Part shown: positions 15,092-23,106 of the stretch, piece after piece | Layout: each line of letters opens with the position of its first letter | Position numbering within the stretch: the first letter of the stretch is position 1 | Assembly: GCA_036389695.1 (NCBI GenBank) | Contig: DASVWG010000254.1 | Coordinates: 1 to 35,675, forward strand | Reading direction: 5' to 3' | Length of the DNA stretch: 35,675 bases | DNA from: JALZHR01 sp036389695 | GTDB lineage: Bacteria; Acidobacteriota; Blastocatellia; Pyrinomonadales; Pyrinomonadaceae | Position numbers and translations under genes: made by a program | The notes under the pieces: generated by a model | Seen by the model: the letters and a program-made list of their open reading frames with translations, nothing else | Told to the model about the DNA's origin: nothing | Databases searched by the model: none

Positions 15092-16443
15092 TGTCTAATT
15101 CAATTTTAATCGTTGACGACGAGCGCGGCATCCGCGAAACGCTGCGCGGAGTTTTGGAAGACGAAGGCTTTGAGGTCGAAGCGGTCGCCTCGGGCGAAGA
15201 CTGTCTGAAAATCGCCGGGACGAAAAATTTCGGCTGCATTTTGCTCGACGTCTGGCTGCCCGCAATTGACGGCTTGGAAACTTTAAAACAAATGCGCGAA
15301 AACGGCGTCGATTCGGCGGTCGTGATGATTTCCGGTCACGGCAATATCGAAACCGCCGTCAACGCGACGAAGCTCGGCGCGTTTGATTTTATCGAAAAGC
15401 CCTTATCCATCGAAAAAACGATTCTCACCGTGCGCAACGCGATTCGGACGAAAGAACTGGAAAGATTAAACGCGCAGCTTGCCGAAACGCTGAATCAGGA
15501 ATACGTGATGATTGGCGATTCAATCGTCATGCGCGCCTTGAGAAAACAAATCGCCATCGTCGCGCCGACCGACGGCAGAGTTTTGATTTCCGGCGAATCC
15601 GGCACGGGAAAAGAACTGGTCGCGCGCGCCATCCACGCGCAGTCGAAGCGGCAAAACGCGCCGTTTGTCGAGATAAATTCCGCCGCGATTCCCGAAGAGC
15701 TGGTCGAATCGGAGCTTTTCGGACACGTCAAAGGCGCGTTTTCCGGCGCCGGACAGGCGAAAAAAGGGAAGTTTGAATTTGCCGACGGCGGCACGCTTTT
15801 TCTGGACGAAATCGGCGATATGTCGCCGCGCGTGCAGGCGAAAATGCTGCGCGTGCTGGAAGAACAGCGCTTTGAGCCAATCGGCAGCAACACGCCGGTG
15901 CGCGTCGACGTGCGCGTCATCAGCGCGACGAATAAAAATCTGGACGAGCTAATCGAAAGCGGCACGTTTCGCGCCGATTTATTTTTTCGTTTGAACGTGA
16001 TTCCGTTTCAGATTCCGCCGCTCCGCGAGCGTCTGGAAGACATTCCCGCCTTGGTCGAGCATTTCAACCTGAAATTTTCCGCTTCTTACGGCAAACGTCC
16101 GAAAGTTTTCAGCGACGGCGCGCTTGAAGCCTTGCAGAATTACGTGTGGCTCGGCAACGTCCGCGAGCTGAAAAACACCATCGAGCGCATCGTGATTATG
16201 AACTCGAAAAAGCAGATTTCCGCCGCCGATTTGCCGATGATGAGTGACGAAAAACCGCCTGCGTCGAGCTATCGTTTCCCGTCTTTCCGCGAAGCGACCG
16301 ACGCTTATCAACGCGAATTCATCCAGCGCAAGCTCGCCGAAGCCGACGGCAACATCTCGAAAGCCGCCGAGCTGATGGGCGTCGACCGCAGCCATCTGCA
16401 CCGAAGAATTAAAACTCTGGGCATCGTAACAAAAGGTAATTAA
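15091..16443 (+). CDS. NtrX-like sigma-54-dependent response regulator
   Basis: A 450-aa transcription activator. Receiver: VDDERG, phospho-Asp53 in ILLDVWLP, Lys in FIEKPLS. AAA+ domain: Walker A GESGTGKE (168-175), the sigma-54 contact loop reads GAFSGA (215-220) instead of GAFTGA, Walker B LFLDEIGD, then RVISATNKNL and WLGNVRELKN. The C-terminal Fis-type helix-turn-helix is in GNISKAAELMGVDRSHLHRR. It is the likely partner of the NtrY-like kinase. The Thr-to-Ser change at the sigma-54 loop is conservative. The ATG overlaps the toxin stop. Its original promoter would have been upstream of 14487, so present expression probably depends on the toxin-antitoxin promoter. Confidence 0.95.
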   Translation: MSNSILIVDDERGIRETLRGVLEDEGFEVEAVASGEDCLKIAGTKNFGCILLDVWLPAIDGLETLKQMRENGVDSAVVMISGHGNIETAVNATKLGAFDFIEKPLSIEKTILTVRNAIRTKELERLNAQLAETLNQEYVMIGDSIVMRALRKQIAIVAPTDGRVLISGESGTGKELVARAIHAQSKRQNAPFVEINSAAIPEELVESELFGHVKGAFSGAGQAKKGKFEFADGGTLFLDEIGDMSPRVQAKMLRVLEEQRFEPIGSNTPVRVDVRVISATNKNLDELIESGTFRADLFFRLNVIPFQIPPLRERLEDIPALVEHFNLKFSASYGKRPKVFSDGALEALQNYVWLGNVRELKNTIERIVIMNSKKQISAADLPMMSDEKPPASSYRFPSFREATDAYQREFIQRKLAEADGNISKAAELMGVDRSHLHRRIKTLGIVTKGN

Positions 16444-16523
16444 CTGAAAACGGAAAGTGGAAAATGGAAAACGAGGAAGTTTATTTTGTATTAGTTGAAG
16501 ACAAATTTGTCGCTTTTAAGAAG

Positions 16524-16580
16524 GAAAATCACGTTTGAAAGTAGGAAAATTGGATTTTCCTACTTTCAAACGTGATTTTC
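16524..16580. terminator. perfect 26-bp inverted repeat after the NtrX-like gene
   Basis: The arms 16524-16549 and 16555-16580 are exact reverse complements (core ACGTTTGAAAGTAGG) with a 5-nt loop. The right arm is also the first unit of the 21-bp array that follows. It probably forms a stable transcript end for the activator gene. The stretch 16444-16523 before it holds only short GGAAAA-type repeats. Confidence 0.65.
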
Positions 16581-16747
16581 TAACTTTCAAACGCCATTTG
16601 GTAACTTACAAACGCGGCTTTCCTGCTTTCAAACGTGATTCGGTAGCTTTCAAACAACGTTTGAAAGCTTTCAAACTATGTTTGTTAACTTTCAAATGCG
16701 ATTTATTAACTTCCAAATCACGTTTGAAAGCTTTCAAAAATCATTCT
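16559..16747. repeat. tandem array of nine 21-bp units
   Basis: Units start at 16559, 16580, 16601, 16622, 16643, 16664, 16685, 16706 and 16727, each exactly 21 bp, with core RCTTTCAAAC. The spacing never shifts although the sequence diverges. On the + strand a frame stays open and gives a 7-residue repeat (TFKRDFL, TFKRHLV, TYKRGFP...), but it begins only with TTG, has no ribosome binding site and runs into the antisense of the next gene. The last unit contains the stop codon of the SDR gene on the other strand. Confidence 0.85.
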
Positions 16748-17787
16748 GCGCTTTGCAATTTGCGTTTTTCGTTAGAATTCAGCATTCGCCACGCCAGAAT
16801 TCCGCCGAAGATTCCGCCCGCCGCCAGCAAAAGCGTGTTTTTCGCTTTCGGATTGGTTTTCAGCCACGTGTAAGGGTCGCTTTTGAATTGTTCGCTGGAG
16901 AATTCGCCTTCCACTTTGTCCTTTCCTTCAATCGGCTCGAACAGATTGCCCGCGAAATTCCCGTCGGACGCTTCGCCGGAATTTTGCGCGGTGTAACCGA
17001 CGACGTGAGCAGCCCAGTCAGCGAGCTGCGGCGAAATTCTTTCGGCATAAACCACGCCCAAACCGGCGCCGCCCGCGACCAAATCGCGCACGGGATTTTC
17101 GGCGGCGTAGAGAATCGCGTCGACGACGATTTGCGGGTGATAAATCGGCGGCACGGGGCGCGGCTTGAAAAGCATTTTGTTGCGTCCCGTTCGATAAATC
17201 GGCGTGTTTATCGCGGCGGGCTGAATCTCCGTCACGGAGACGGGAATTTGGTCGTGTTCCAGCTCGACGCGCAAAACTTTCAGAAAGCCGGTCAGCCCGC
17301 CCTTCGAAGCGCCGTAAGCCGATTGATAAGGCGCGGCGCGATACGCTTCGACCGAGGAAATGTGAATCAGCGCGCCGCCTTTTTCCCGAAGGTGCGGCAA
17401 AGCGGCTTTCGCGCCGTAAATCTGCCCCAAAAGATTGATTTCGATTAACTGTTTGTATTCTTCCGGCTCGGTTTTCTCGGTGGTGGCGAAAAGAAAAACG
17501 GCGGCGTTGTGAATCCACGTGTCGATTCTGCCGTATCGCCCGACGCATTTTTCGGCGACCGACTGGACTTGCTCGAAATCCGCCGTGTCGGCGACGACGT
17601 AAAACGCTTCGCCGCCCGCCGCTTCGATTTCTTCGACGAGCGATTTCAAGCCCGCTTCGCCCCGCGCCGCCGCGCAGACTTTCGCGCCGCGCTTTGCCAT
17701 TTCCAGAGCCGTTAATCTGCCGATGCCGCTCGACGCGCCAAAGACGACCGCGACCTGAACCTCGATTGGTTTGAGAGTGATTTTCAA
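16741..17787 (-). CDS. SDR family NAD(P)-dependent oxidoreductase with C-terminal membrane anchor
   Basis: A 348-aa short-chain dehydrogenase. It has the Rossmann glycine motif GASSGIG (residues 17-23), NAAV after strand 4, catalytic Ser in ISSVEAY and the YxxxK pair in SAYGASKGG. The C-terminal third is longer than in classical SDRs. It ends with a hydrophobic segment (NTLLLAAGGIFGGILAW) and a basic tail, so the enzyme is probably tethered to the inner membrane. The pattern resembles the PRK07109-type group; the substrate is unknown. The start is TTG (complement of 17785-17787) behind a strong GGGAAGGTG, with no better in-frame codon. The 3' end overlaps the 21-bp array, and a REP-like element lies 20 nt upstream of the start. 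Confidence 0.92.
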   Translation of the reverse strand: MKITLKPIEVQVAVVFGASSGIGRLTALEMAKRGAKVCAAARGEAGLKSLVEEIEAAGGEAFYVVADTADFEQVQSVAEKCVGRYGRIDTWIHNAAVFLFATTEKTEPEEYKQLIEINLLGQIYGAKAALPHLREKGGALIHISSVEAYRAAPYQSAYGASKGGLTGFLKVLRVELEHDQIPVSVTEIQPAAINTPIYRTGRNKMLFKPRPVPPIYHPQIVVDAILYAAENPVRDLVAGGAGLGVVYAERISPQLADWAAHVVGYTAQNSGEASDGNFAGNLFEPIEGKDKVEGEFSSEQFKSDPYTWLKTNPKAKNTLLLAAGGIFGGILAWRMLNSNEKRKLQSAE

Positions 17788-17806
17788 TTTACACCTTCCC
17801 TTGCTT

Positions 17807-17958
17807 GTCAGAACCGCCTGCGGTAGCGGGCGGTTTAAGTTGAGAGTTCCAACTCTAAGCTTCAGGTTCCTACTTTGAAGACTTGCTTTACTTGAAACTT
17901 GAAATCAGCGACGAGAACTTCTCATGTTCAACCGCCCGCTACCGCAGGCGGTTCTGAC
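17807..17958. mobile_element. second REP-like palindromic element, between msrB and the SDR gene
   Basis: The arms 17807-17835 and 17930-17958 are 29-nt perfect inverted repeats identical to those inside valS. The interior (94 nt) differs from the valS copy and contains a small AGAGTT-CC-AACTCT palindrome. The right arm ends exactly one base before the msrB stop codon (17959-17961). Confidence 0.85.
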
Positions 17959-18432
17959 TTAAACTTTTTGCGTTATATCTTCGCCCGCCGGAAAAAAGTC
18001 GAGCGAAGCCGAGTTCAGACAATAACGTTGTCCGGTCGGCGGCGGACCGTCGGGGAAAACGTGTCCGAGATGCCCGTCGCAGCGCGCGCAGCGAATTTCC
18101 GTGCGAATCATTCCGTAAGCCGTATCGCGAATGTACCGAATGTGGTCTTTGTCAAAAGATTGATAAAACGAAGCCCAGCCCGAACTGGAATGAAACTTGG
18201 AATCAGAACGAAAAAGCGGCAGACCGCACAATTTACAGGCGTAGCTGCCGTCCTGCTCGTTGTCGGTCAGATTGCCGCAAAACGGCGGCTCCGTGCCGTG
18301 ATGCAGCAAAATGCGGCGTTCTTCATCCGTTAAATCCTGCGCCAGGCGTTCGCGCGTTTCGGCGCTTATCGGCGTAATATCGTAGCCCGATTCGGACATT
18401 TCCTTTCCGGCAGTTTGCGTTTCCGGGGTCAT
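17959..18432 (-). CDS. msrB: peptide-methionine (R)-S-oxide reductase MsrB
   Basis: Reduces the R epimer of methionine sulfoxide in oxidised proteins with thioredoxin. The 157-aa protein has the two zinc CxxC pairs (ACKLCG and RCARCDG), FHSSSGWASFY, GHVFPDGP and the catalytic Cys in RYCLNSASL. A resolving Cys at the usual N-terminal position is not evident. No signal peptide is seen, so it is probably cytosolic. The ATG at 18432 has AAGGAG about 9 nt upstream. The stop codon touches the REP-like element, so the extreme C-terminus (ITQKV) may have been reshaped by the insertion. lpxD lies upstream on the same strand beyond a CAGGAT repeat. Confidence 0.96.
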   Translation of the reverse strand: MTPETQTAGKEMSESGYDITPISAETRERLAQDLTDEERRILLHHGTEPPFCGNLTDNEQDGSYACKLCGLPLFRSDSKFHSSSGWASFYQSFDKDHIRYIRDTAYGMIRTEIRCARCDGHLGHVFPDGPPPTGQRYCLNSASLDFFPAGEDITQKV

Positions 18433-18520
18433 AAATTTTCTCCTTGATTCAATAATTACAAAATCGAACGGAAAATTCCAGACTTCGCCGGAGATTTCAC
18501 CGCAGAGAGTTTAGAGAAAG

Positions 18521-18615
18521 ATTCAAACAGGATGGGCAGGATGAACCGGATAAAAATAAACTGCCGCATTTTCAGTTTTAAATTATCCTGTCTATCCTGT
18601 TCATCCTGTTTGAAT
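18521..18615. repeat. CAGGATRGA-family inverted repeat between lpxD and msrB
   Basis: 33-nt arms (18521-18553 and 18583-18615) are near-exact reverse complements built of 9-bp units (CAGGATGGG, CAGGATGAA; TCTATCCTG and so on) and bounded by ATTCAAA. They lie between two genes of the same strand. Confidence 0.85.
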
Positions 18616-18635
18616 TTACGTTTATCCGCCCGAAT

Positions 18636-19676
18636 TTACGATAAATTTTCCTTCTTTTCCAGAATGTTAAATCGTTTTTCCAAATCTCGCAACGTCCGCG
18701 CCATTTCGCCGAGGCGTCGGAAAGCGGCGATTGAGCGCAGCCAGTCGCGATTGTCGAAGGCGGGAACGCCGGAGATGATTTTGCCGTTTTCGACGTTGTG
18801 GCTGGTCGCCGATTTTGCCGTAACTACTACGTCGTCGCCGACTTTTAAGTGTCCGGCGATGCCGACTTGCCCGGCGAGAATGACGCGTTTTCCGATGACG
18901 GAGCTTCCGGCTAAGCCTGTCTGGGCGCAAATCAGCGAATCTTCTTCGACGGTGCAGGAATGTCCGATTTGGACGAGATTGTCGATTTTTACGCCGCGCT
19001 TGATGCGGGTTTCGCCGACCGAAGCGCAGTCAATCGCCGAATTCGCGCCGATTTCGACGTCCGATTCGATAACGACGCGTCCGGTTTGCGGAATTTTCAG
19101 CCAGCGTTTTTCTTCGTCTTTGGCGTAGCCGAAACCGTCCGAGCCGACGGTCGTATTATTGTGAATAATGACGTTGTCGCCGATTTCAGAGTTTTCGCGA
19201 ATCGAAACGCCCGAATGGATGCGACAGTTTTTTCCGATTTTAACGCCCGCGTAAACGGTCGCGTTCGGAAAAATTTTCGTCCCGCTTTCGACGACGCAGT
19301 TTTCGCCGACGACCGCGTTTGCCTGAATCTCGACGTTTTCGGCAATGCGCGCCGATTCGCTGACAAACGCTTTCGGGTGAATGAAAGAAATCGTCTCAGG
19401 TTCGGGATTAAACAGGCGCAAAGCCCGCGTATAAGCCAGATACGGGTCTTTCGCGCGCAAAACGGCGATGTCTTTTCTCTCGATTTTTTCTTTTTCGTTT
19501 AAAAAAATCGCGCTCGCCCGCGTCGCTTCAATCTGCGGCGTGTATTTCGGATTTGCCAGAAACGTGACGTCGCCGCGCGCGGCAATGTCGAGTCCGGCGG
19601 CGCCGGTGATTTCCAGATTCGCTGCGCCCTGTTCAATCGAAGCCTGTGTTTTCTCGGCTAATTCAGCTAATTTCAT
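18636..19676 (-). CDS. lpxD: UDP-3-O-acylglucosamine N-acyltransferase LpxD
   Basis: Adds the second 3-hydroxyacyl chain to UDP-3-O-acyl-glucosamine in lipid A synthesis, which argues for a lipopolysaccharide-type outer membrane. Domain order: N-terminal uridine-binding domain (LAELAEKTQASIE... GDVTFLANPKY), a left-handed beta helix of hexapeptide repeats from about residue 100 to 315, and a C-terminal helix (RRLGEMARTLRDLEKR). The catalytic His candidate is in QIGHSCTV, and NNTTVGSDGFGYA matches the family loop. The 346-aa length is normal. The ATG is the complement of 19674-19676. No other lpx or fabZ gene is adjacent, so this is an isolated copy. Confidence 0.95.
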   Translation of the reverse strand: MKLAELAEKTQASIEQGAANLEITGAAGLDIAARGDVTFLANPKYTPQIEATRASAIFLNEKEKIERKDIAVLRAKDPYLAYTRALRLFNPEPETISFIHPKAFVSESARIAENVEIQANAVVGENCVVESGTKIFPNATVYAGVKIGKNCRIHSGVSIRENSEIGDNVIIHNNTTVGSDGFGYAKDEEKRWLKIPQTGRVVIESDVEIGANSAIDCASVGETRIKRGVKIDNLVQIGHSCTVEEDSLICAQTGLAGSSVIGKRVILAGQVGIAGHLKVGDDVVVTAKSATSHNVENGKIISGVPAFDNRDWLRSIAAFRRLGEMARTLRDLEKRFNILEKKENLS

Positions 19677-19683
19677 ATTCTTC

Positions 19684-19710
19684 TTGATAAATGATGTTTC
19701 GATGTGTCAA
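19684..19710 (-). promoter_or_regulatory. possible lpxD promoter
   Basis: On the minus strand TTGACA (complement of 19705-19710) is followed after 15 nt by TATCAA (complement of 19684-19689), 7 nt before the lpxD ATG. The spacer is short for sigma-70, so this is tentative. The rest of the gap up to 19905 holds a direct repeat, AAAATCGCCGAYAACAA, at 19840-19856 and 19873-19889. Confidence 0.25.
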
Positions 19711-19905
19711 GATTATCTTACGTAAATTCTCTCCCGACAAGAACCCGAAATAAAGCATCACGCCAATGTAATAACAATCCGAAATTGCGAATTTGAAAAA
19801 AAATGCAAAAAATTTGCGCGCGAGAGGAAACTTTCGCCGAAAATCGCCGATAACAATTGGAACGTCTCTTCCAAAATCGCCGACAACAACAAAGGAAAAA
19901 GTTTT

Positions 19906-20517
19906 ATGAATGAAAGAACTCTGACCCAAACAGAAAAAAGCTACACTGTCGATGAATATTTGAAATTAGAACGCAAAAGTGCGAGCAAGCACGAGTTTAT
20001 GGACGGTAAATTATTAGCCGCTGCCGGTTCCAGCCGACAGCACAACCTGATTGGCACGAACACCACCGTCGCCATCGGCAGCCGCACGCGCGGGCATAAA
20101 TGCGAAGTTTACGTCAATGATATGCGCGTCCAATTGAGCCGCAATCGTTTTTCTTATCCGGATGTCATCGTCGTCAGCGGCGAGCCGAAATTCGCCGACA
20201 GCGAAACCGACGTTTTGCTGAATCCGACGGTCGTCGTCGAGGTTTCTTCGCGCACCACCGTCAGCTACGACAAAACCGTCAAGCTGGAAAGCTATCTGGC
20301 GATGGACAGCATCCGCGAAGTTTTGCTGGTCAAGGAAGACGAGCTGCGCGTCGAGCATTATTTCAAACAAAACCCGAAACAATGGATTTACCGCATCTAC
20401 AACGCCAACGACGACGTCATCTCGCTGGATTCCATCAATTGCAAAGTCTCCCTATCGGAAATCTACGCCCAGGTCAAATTCGACCAGGCGGCGATTCGCT
20501 CGCAGGCAATCAATTAA
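19906..20517 (+). CDS. Uma2 family (DUF820) putative endonuclease
   Basis: A 203-aa PD-(D/E)XK-type protein. The family pattern is present: YTVDEYLKLE at the N-terminus, HEFMDGKLLA, then YPDVIVV with the active-site Asp. PTVVVEVSSRTT carries the Glu, and YDKTVKLESYLAM supplies the Lys/Tyr region. The four positions expected for metal-dependent nuclease folds look intact, but biological substrates of Uma2 proteins are unknown. Such genes are abundant in Cyanobacteria and Acidobacteriota and often occur as strays. AAAGGA lies 11 nt before the ATG. The gene is convergent with priA, with an inverted repeat as likely shared terminator. Confidence 0.88.
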   Translation: MNERTLTQTEKSYTVDEYLKLERKSASKHEFMDGKLLAAAGSSRQHNLIGTNTTVAIGSRTRGHKCEVYVNDMRVQLSRNRFSYPDVIVVSGEPKFADSETDVLLNPTVVVEVSSRTTVSYDKTVKLESYLAMDSIREVLLVKEDELRVEHYFKQNPKQWIYRIYNANDDVISLDSINCKVSLSEIYAQVKFDQAAIRSQAIN

Positions 20518-20520
20518 ACG

Positions 20521-20585
20521 GACACGGAGACAGAGAGACGCGGAGACGCGGAGATTATTTCTCCCTTTCTCCGCGTCTCCGTGTC
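20521..20585. terminator. GCGGAGAC-unit inverted repeat between Uma2 and priA
   Basis: Tandem 8-bp units (ACGGAGAC, AGAGAGAC, GCGGAGAC, GCGGAGAT) on the left pair with TCTCCGCGTCTCCGTGTC on the right. GACACGGAGAC (20521-20531) matches GTCTCCGTGTC (20575-20585) exactly. Located between convergent genes, it probably terminates both. Confidence 0.65.
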
Positions 20586-20588
20586 TTC

Positions 20589-23081
20589 TTAGAGTAGATT
20601 TACCGGGTCAATCTCGACGTTTATAATTCGCAAATCGCAGGCGTTTTCCTGCGCGCCCGCCAGGGCAAAATCAATCAGCTCGCGCAGTTTTTTGCGGTTC
20701 ACGGCTTTGATTAAAATTTGCAGCCGATGCTCGCCTTTCAGCCGAGCCAGAGGCGCGGGCGCGACACCCAGAATCCGCGCGTGTCGCTCGCCGTTGGCTT
20801 CCGTCAGACAATCTTTAAAAGCCTGAGCGTTGCTGAAAGCGTAGTTGTAATCTTCGTGATGCACCGTCACGCACGCCAGCGCCGCAAACGGCGGGTAACT
20901 CAGATTTTTCCGGTAGCGGATTTCTTCCTCATAAAATTTTTCGTAATCCTGATTACAGGCTAATTGCAGTGCGTAATGTTCCGGATAAAAGGTCTGGATA
21001 ATCACGCGCCCCTGCAAAAGCCCGCGACCGGCGCGTCCGGCAACCTGCGTCAGAAGCTGAAAAGTTCTTTCCGCCGAGCGAAAATCCGGCAAAGCCAAGC
21101 CCGCATCGACCGAAACCACGCCGACCAGCGTCACGTTCGGAAAATCGTGACCTTTCGCCAGCATCTGCGTTCCGACGAGCATATCGATTTTATGCTCGGA
21201 AAAATCCATCAAAGTTTCCTCAAACGTGCGCCGCTTCTGCGTTGTATCGCGGTCGATGCGCGCGATTCGTAAAGCGGAAAATTTACGTTTCAGAATGTCC
21301 TCGATTTGCTCGGTGCCTTCGCCGACGAAATAAATAAATTTCGAATCGCAAAACGGGCATTTGCGCGGCGCTTTCGCGCGAAAACCGCAGTAATGACACA
21401 GCAGAACGTTTTCGCGCTTGTGATAAGTCAGAGTAATGTCGCAATTCTGGCAGCGAATCGTCTCGCCGCACGAGCGGCACAAAACGAACTGCGAAAAGCC
21501 GCGCCGGTTGAGCAAAATTATCGACTGCTCGCCTTTCGCGAAAGTTTCTTCAATCGCCTGCAGAAGTTGTTGGGAAAAAATCGAATCGCGTCCTTCCTGC
21601 CGGAAAACTTCGCGCATATCGATTAGTTCGGCTGCGGCGAGCGGGCGGTCGCCGATGCGATTCGGCAAATGCAGATAAACGTATTTTCCGCTTTTGGCGT
21701 TGTGAAACGATTCGAGCGCGGGCGTCGCCGAGCCTAAAACGATGGTCGCTTTCGCAAAATTAGCCCGCACGACGGCGACGTCGCGAGCGTGATAAAACGG
21801 CGATTCGTGCTGGCGATACGAGCCGTCGTGTTCTTCGTCAACGATTATCAAGCCGATATTTTTCAGCGGCGCGAAAATCGCCGAGCGAGTGCCGATAGCG
21901 ATTCGCGCCCGCCCGTTGCGGATTCTGCGCCATTCGTCAAAACGCTCGCCCGTCGATAAAGACGAATGCAGAATCGCCACTTCGTCGCCGAAAACCGCGC
22001 GCAGACGCCGCGAAAAAACCGGCGTCAGAGCGATTTCCGGAACTAACATCAAAGAAGATTTCCCGACATCGAGCGCCTCTTTCATCGCGCGAATATAAAT
22101 TTCCGTTTTGCCGCTGCCCGTCACGCCGTGAAGCAGAAAAGCCTGGTAATCATTGGATAAAATCGCCTTTTCGATTTCCCGAAACGCGTCTTCCTGCCAG
22201 TCGGTCAAAATCAAATCCTGAATCGCCGGAAGCTTCGCCTGCGCCAAAGGGTCGCGGAAAACTTCGCGCACGTAAACCTGCACGATGCCGCGTTTTTCCA
22301 GAGAATTAACGGCTGACGCGCTGATTTGCGCTTTCTCCAGAAGCTCCGTAAAACCGATTTCGCCGTTTTCCTGAATCAAAGTTTCGACGACTTTCGCCTG
22401 CGCTTCAGTTAAGGCTTTCGCCGCCTGCTTGTGCATCTCGGTCGGCAGCAGGCGCACGGATTTGCGGCGTTTCGGCTTCGCTTTAGTCGTCAAAGTTCGC
22501 TGAAATGTGGAAATCCAGTTGAGTTTTAAAAGCTCTCGAATAGCGCGCTGCGCTGCGGAAGCGCCGAGTTTTTTTTGAAGCTCACGCTGCGAAACTTCCG
22601 CGTTTTCCGCGAGCATCTGCAAAATCTGCGCCTTCGACGTATTCAGCTTCGCGCCGGAAAGTTTTATCAGCTCGTCGCGCCCGGCGGAAGTTATCTGCAC
22701 GATTTGCTCAATCGCGGCGTTAACACCGGCAGGCAGCGAAGCCTTTAAAATCTCGCCCCAAGAAGCCGAATAATAATCCGCCGTCCATTGCGTCAGCCGC
22801 AAAATCTCCGGCGAAACCAGCGGCTCTTCGTCAATCAATTCCAGAACGTCTTTGACGGCATCGGCGTCAAATTCGATTTCTTCGCTTAAGCTTTGATGAA
22901 GCGCGACGACATAGCCGGTCAACTGCCGGTTGCCGAAAGGAACGAGCAGACGCGCGCCGAGCTTGACGTTTTCCCGCAGCGCGAGCGGCAAGCTGTAAGT
23001 AAAAGTCTGCCGCAGAGGCAGCGGCAAAGCGACCTCGACAAAACGCGGCGCGGGTGAATCTTTGGTCAGGCTCGGAATCAT
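20589..23081 (-). CDS. priA: primosomal protein N' (replication restart helicase PriA)
   Basis: 3'-to-5' superfamily 2 helicase that reloads the replisome at collapsed forks. Order: 3'-DNA-binding domain (FVEVALPLPLRQTFTYSLP), winged-helix region, Walker A GVTGSGKTEIY, DEEH box in IIVDEEHDGSYRQ, GSATPALES, and eight zinc-ligand Cys as four CxxC pairs (CRSC, CQNC, CHYC, CPFC). The helicase C-terminal motifs are GTQMLAKGHDFPNVTLVGV and QVAGRAGRG. I start at the ATG complementary to 23079-23081 (MIPSLTKDSPAP). A frame extends to a GTG at 23123, but those 14 codons lie in the CACAGAG repeat. It is the last gene of the coaBC-to-priA run; coaBC and priA are often neighbours in bacteria. Confidence 0.96.
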   Translation of the reverse strand: MIPSLTKDSPAPRFVEVALPLPLRQTFTYSLPLALRENVKLGARLLVPFGNRQLTGYVVALHQSLSEEIEFDADAVKDVLELIDEEPLVSPEILRLTQWTADYYSASWGEILKASLPAGVNAAIEQIVQITSAGRDELIKLSGAKLNTSKAQILQMLAENAEVSQRELQKKLGASAAQRAIRELLKLNWISTFQRTLTTKAKPKRRKSVRLLPTEMHKQAAKALTEAQAKVVETLIQENGEIGFTELLEKAQISASAVNSLEKRGIVQVYVREVFRDPLAQAKLPAIQDLILTDWQEDAFREIEKAILSNDYQAFLLHGVTGSGKTEIYIRAMKEALDVGKSSLMLVPEIALTPVFSRRLRAVFGDEVAILHSSLSTGERFDEWRRIRNGRARIAIGTRSAIFAPLKNIGLIIVDEEHDGSYRQHESPFYHARDVAVVRANFAKATIVLGSATPALESFHNAKSGKYVYLHLPNRIGDRPLAAAELIDMREVFRQEGRDSIFSQQLLQAIEETFAKGEQSIILLNRRGFSQFVLCRSCGETIRCQNCDITLTYHKRENVLLCHYCGFRAKAPRKCPFCDSKFIYFVGEGTEQIEDILKRKFSALRIARIDRDTTQKRRTFEETLMDFSEHKIDMLVGTQMLAKGHDFPNVTLVGVVSVDAGLALPDFRSAERTFQLLTQVAGRAGRGLLQGRVIIQTFYPEHYALQLACNQDYEKFYEEEIRYRKNLSYPPFAALACVTVHHEDYNYAFSNAQAFKDCLTEANGERHARILGVAPAPLARLKGEHRLQILIKAVNRKKLRELIDFALAGAQENACDLRIINVEIDPVNLL

Positions 23082-23106
23082 TAAAAGAAATTTACCACAG
23101 AAAATT

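Larger units (their letters stand above)
14490..15128. repeat. 32-bp direct repeats flanking the toxin-antitoxin pair
   Basis: Copy 1 is 14490-14521 and copy 2 is 15097-15128, identical at all 32 positions and one or two changes apart just beyond (GGAATC versus GGCATC). The unit between and including one copy is 607 bp and contains exactly the antitoxin, the toxin and a -10 box. Copy 2 is the functional start of the activator gene. Confidence 0.85.

Noticed and set aside
16559..16747. Possible CRISPR array
   Set aside because: Units are contiguous with no unique spacers and the period is 21 bp; there are no cas genes. The same holds for 31925-32156.
16535..16873. + strand frame with a 7-residue repeat (TFKRxxL) across the 21-bp array
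   Set aside because: Only a TTG start, no ribosome binding site, and its second half is antisense to the conserved SDR gene. The open frame follows from a 21-bp period without stops.
16678..17448. Long + strand frame of about 256 codons opposite the SDR gene
   Set aside because: The minus strand encodes an SDR with intact catalytic motifs; the + frame is a composition shadow rich in Arg/Phe.
19663..19929. Minus-strand frame of 88 codons in the lpxD/Uma2 gap
   Set aside because: It overlaps both genes' start regions and shows no motif; the gap is better explained as divergent promoter DNA.
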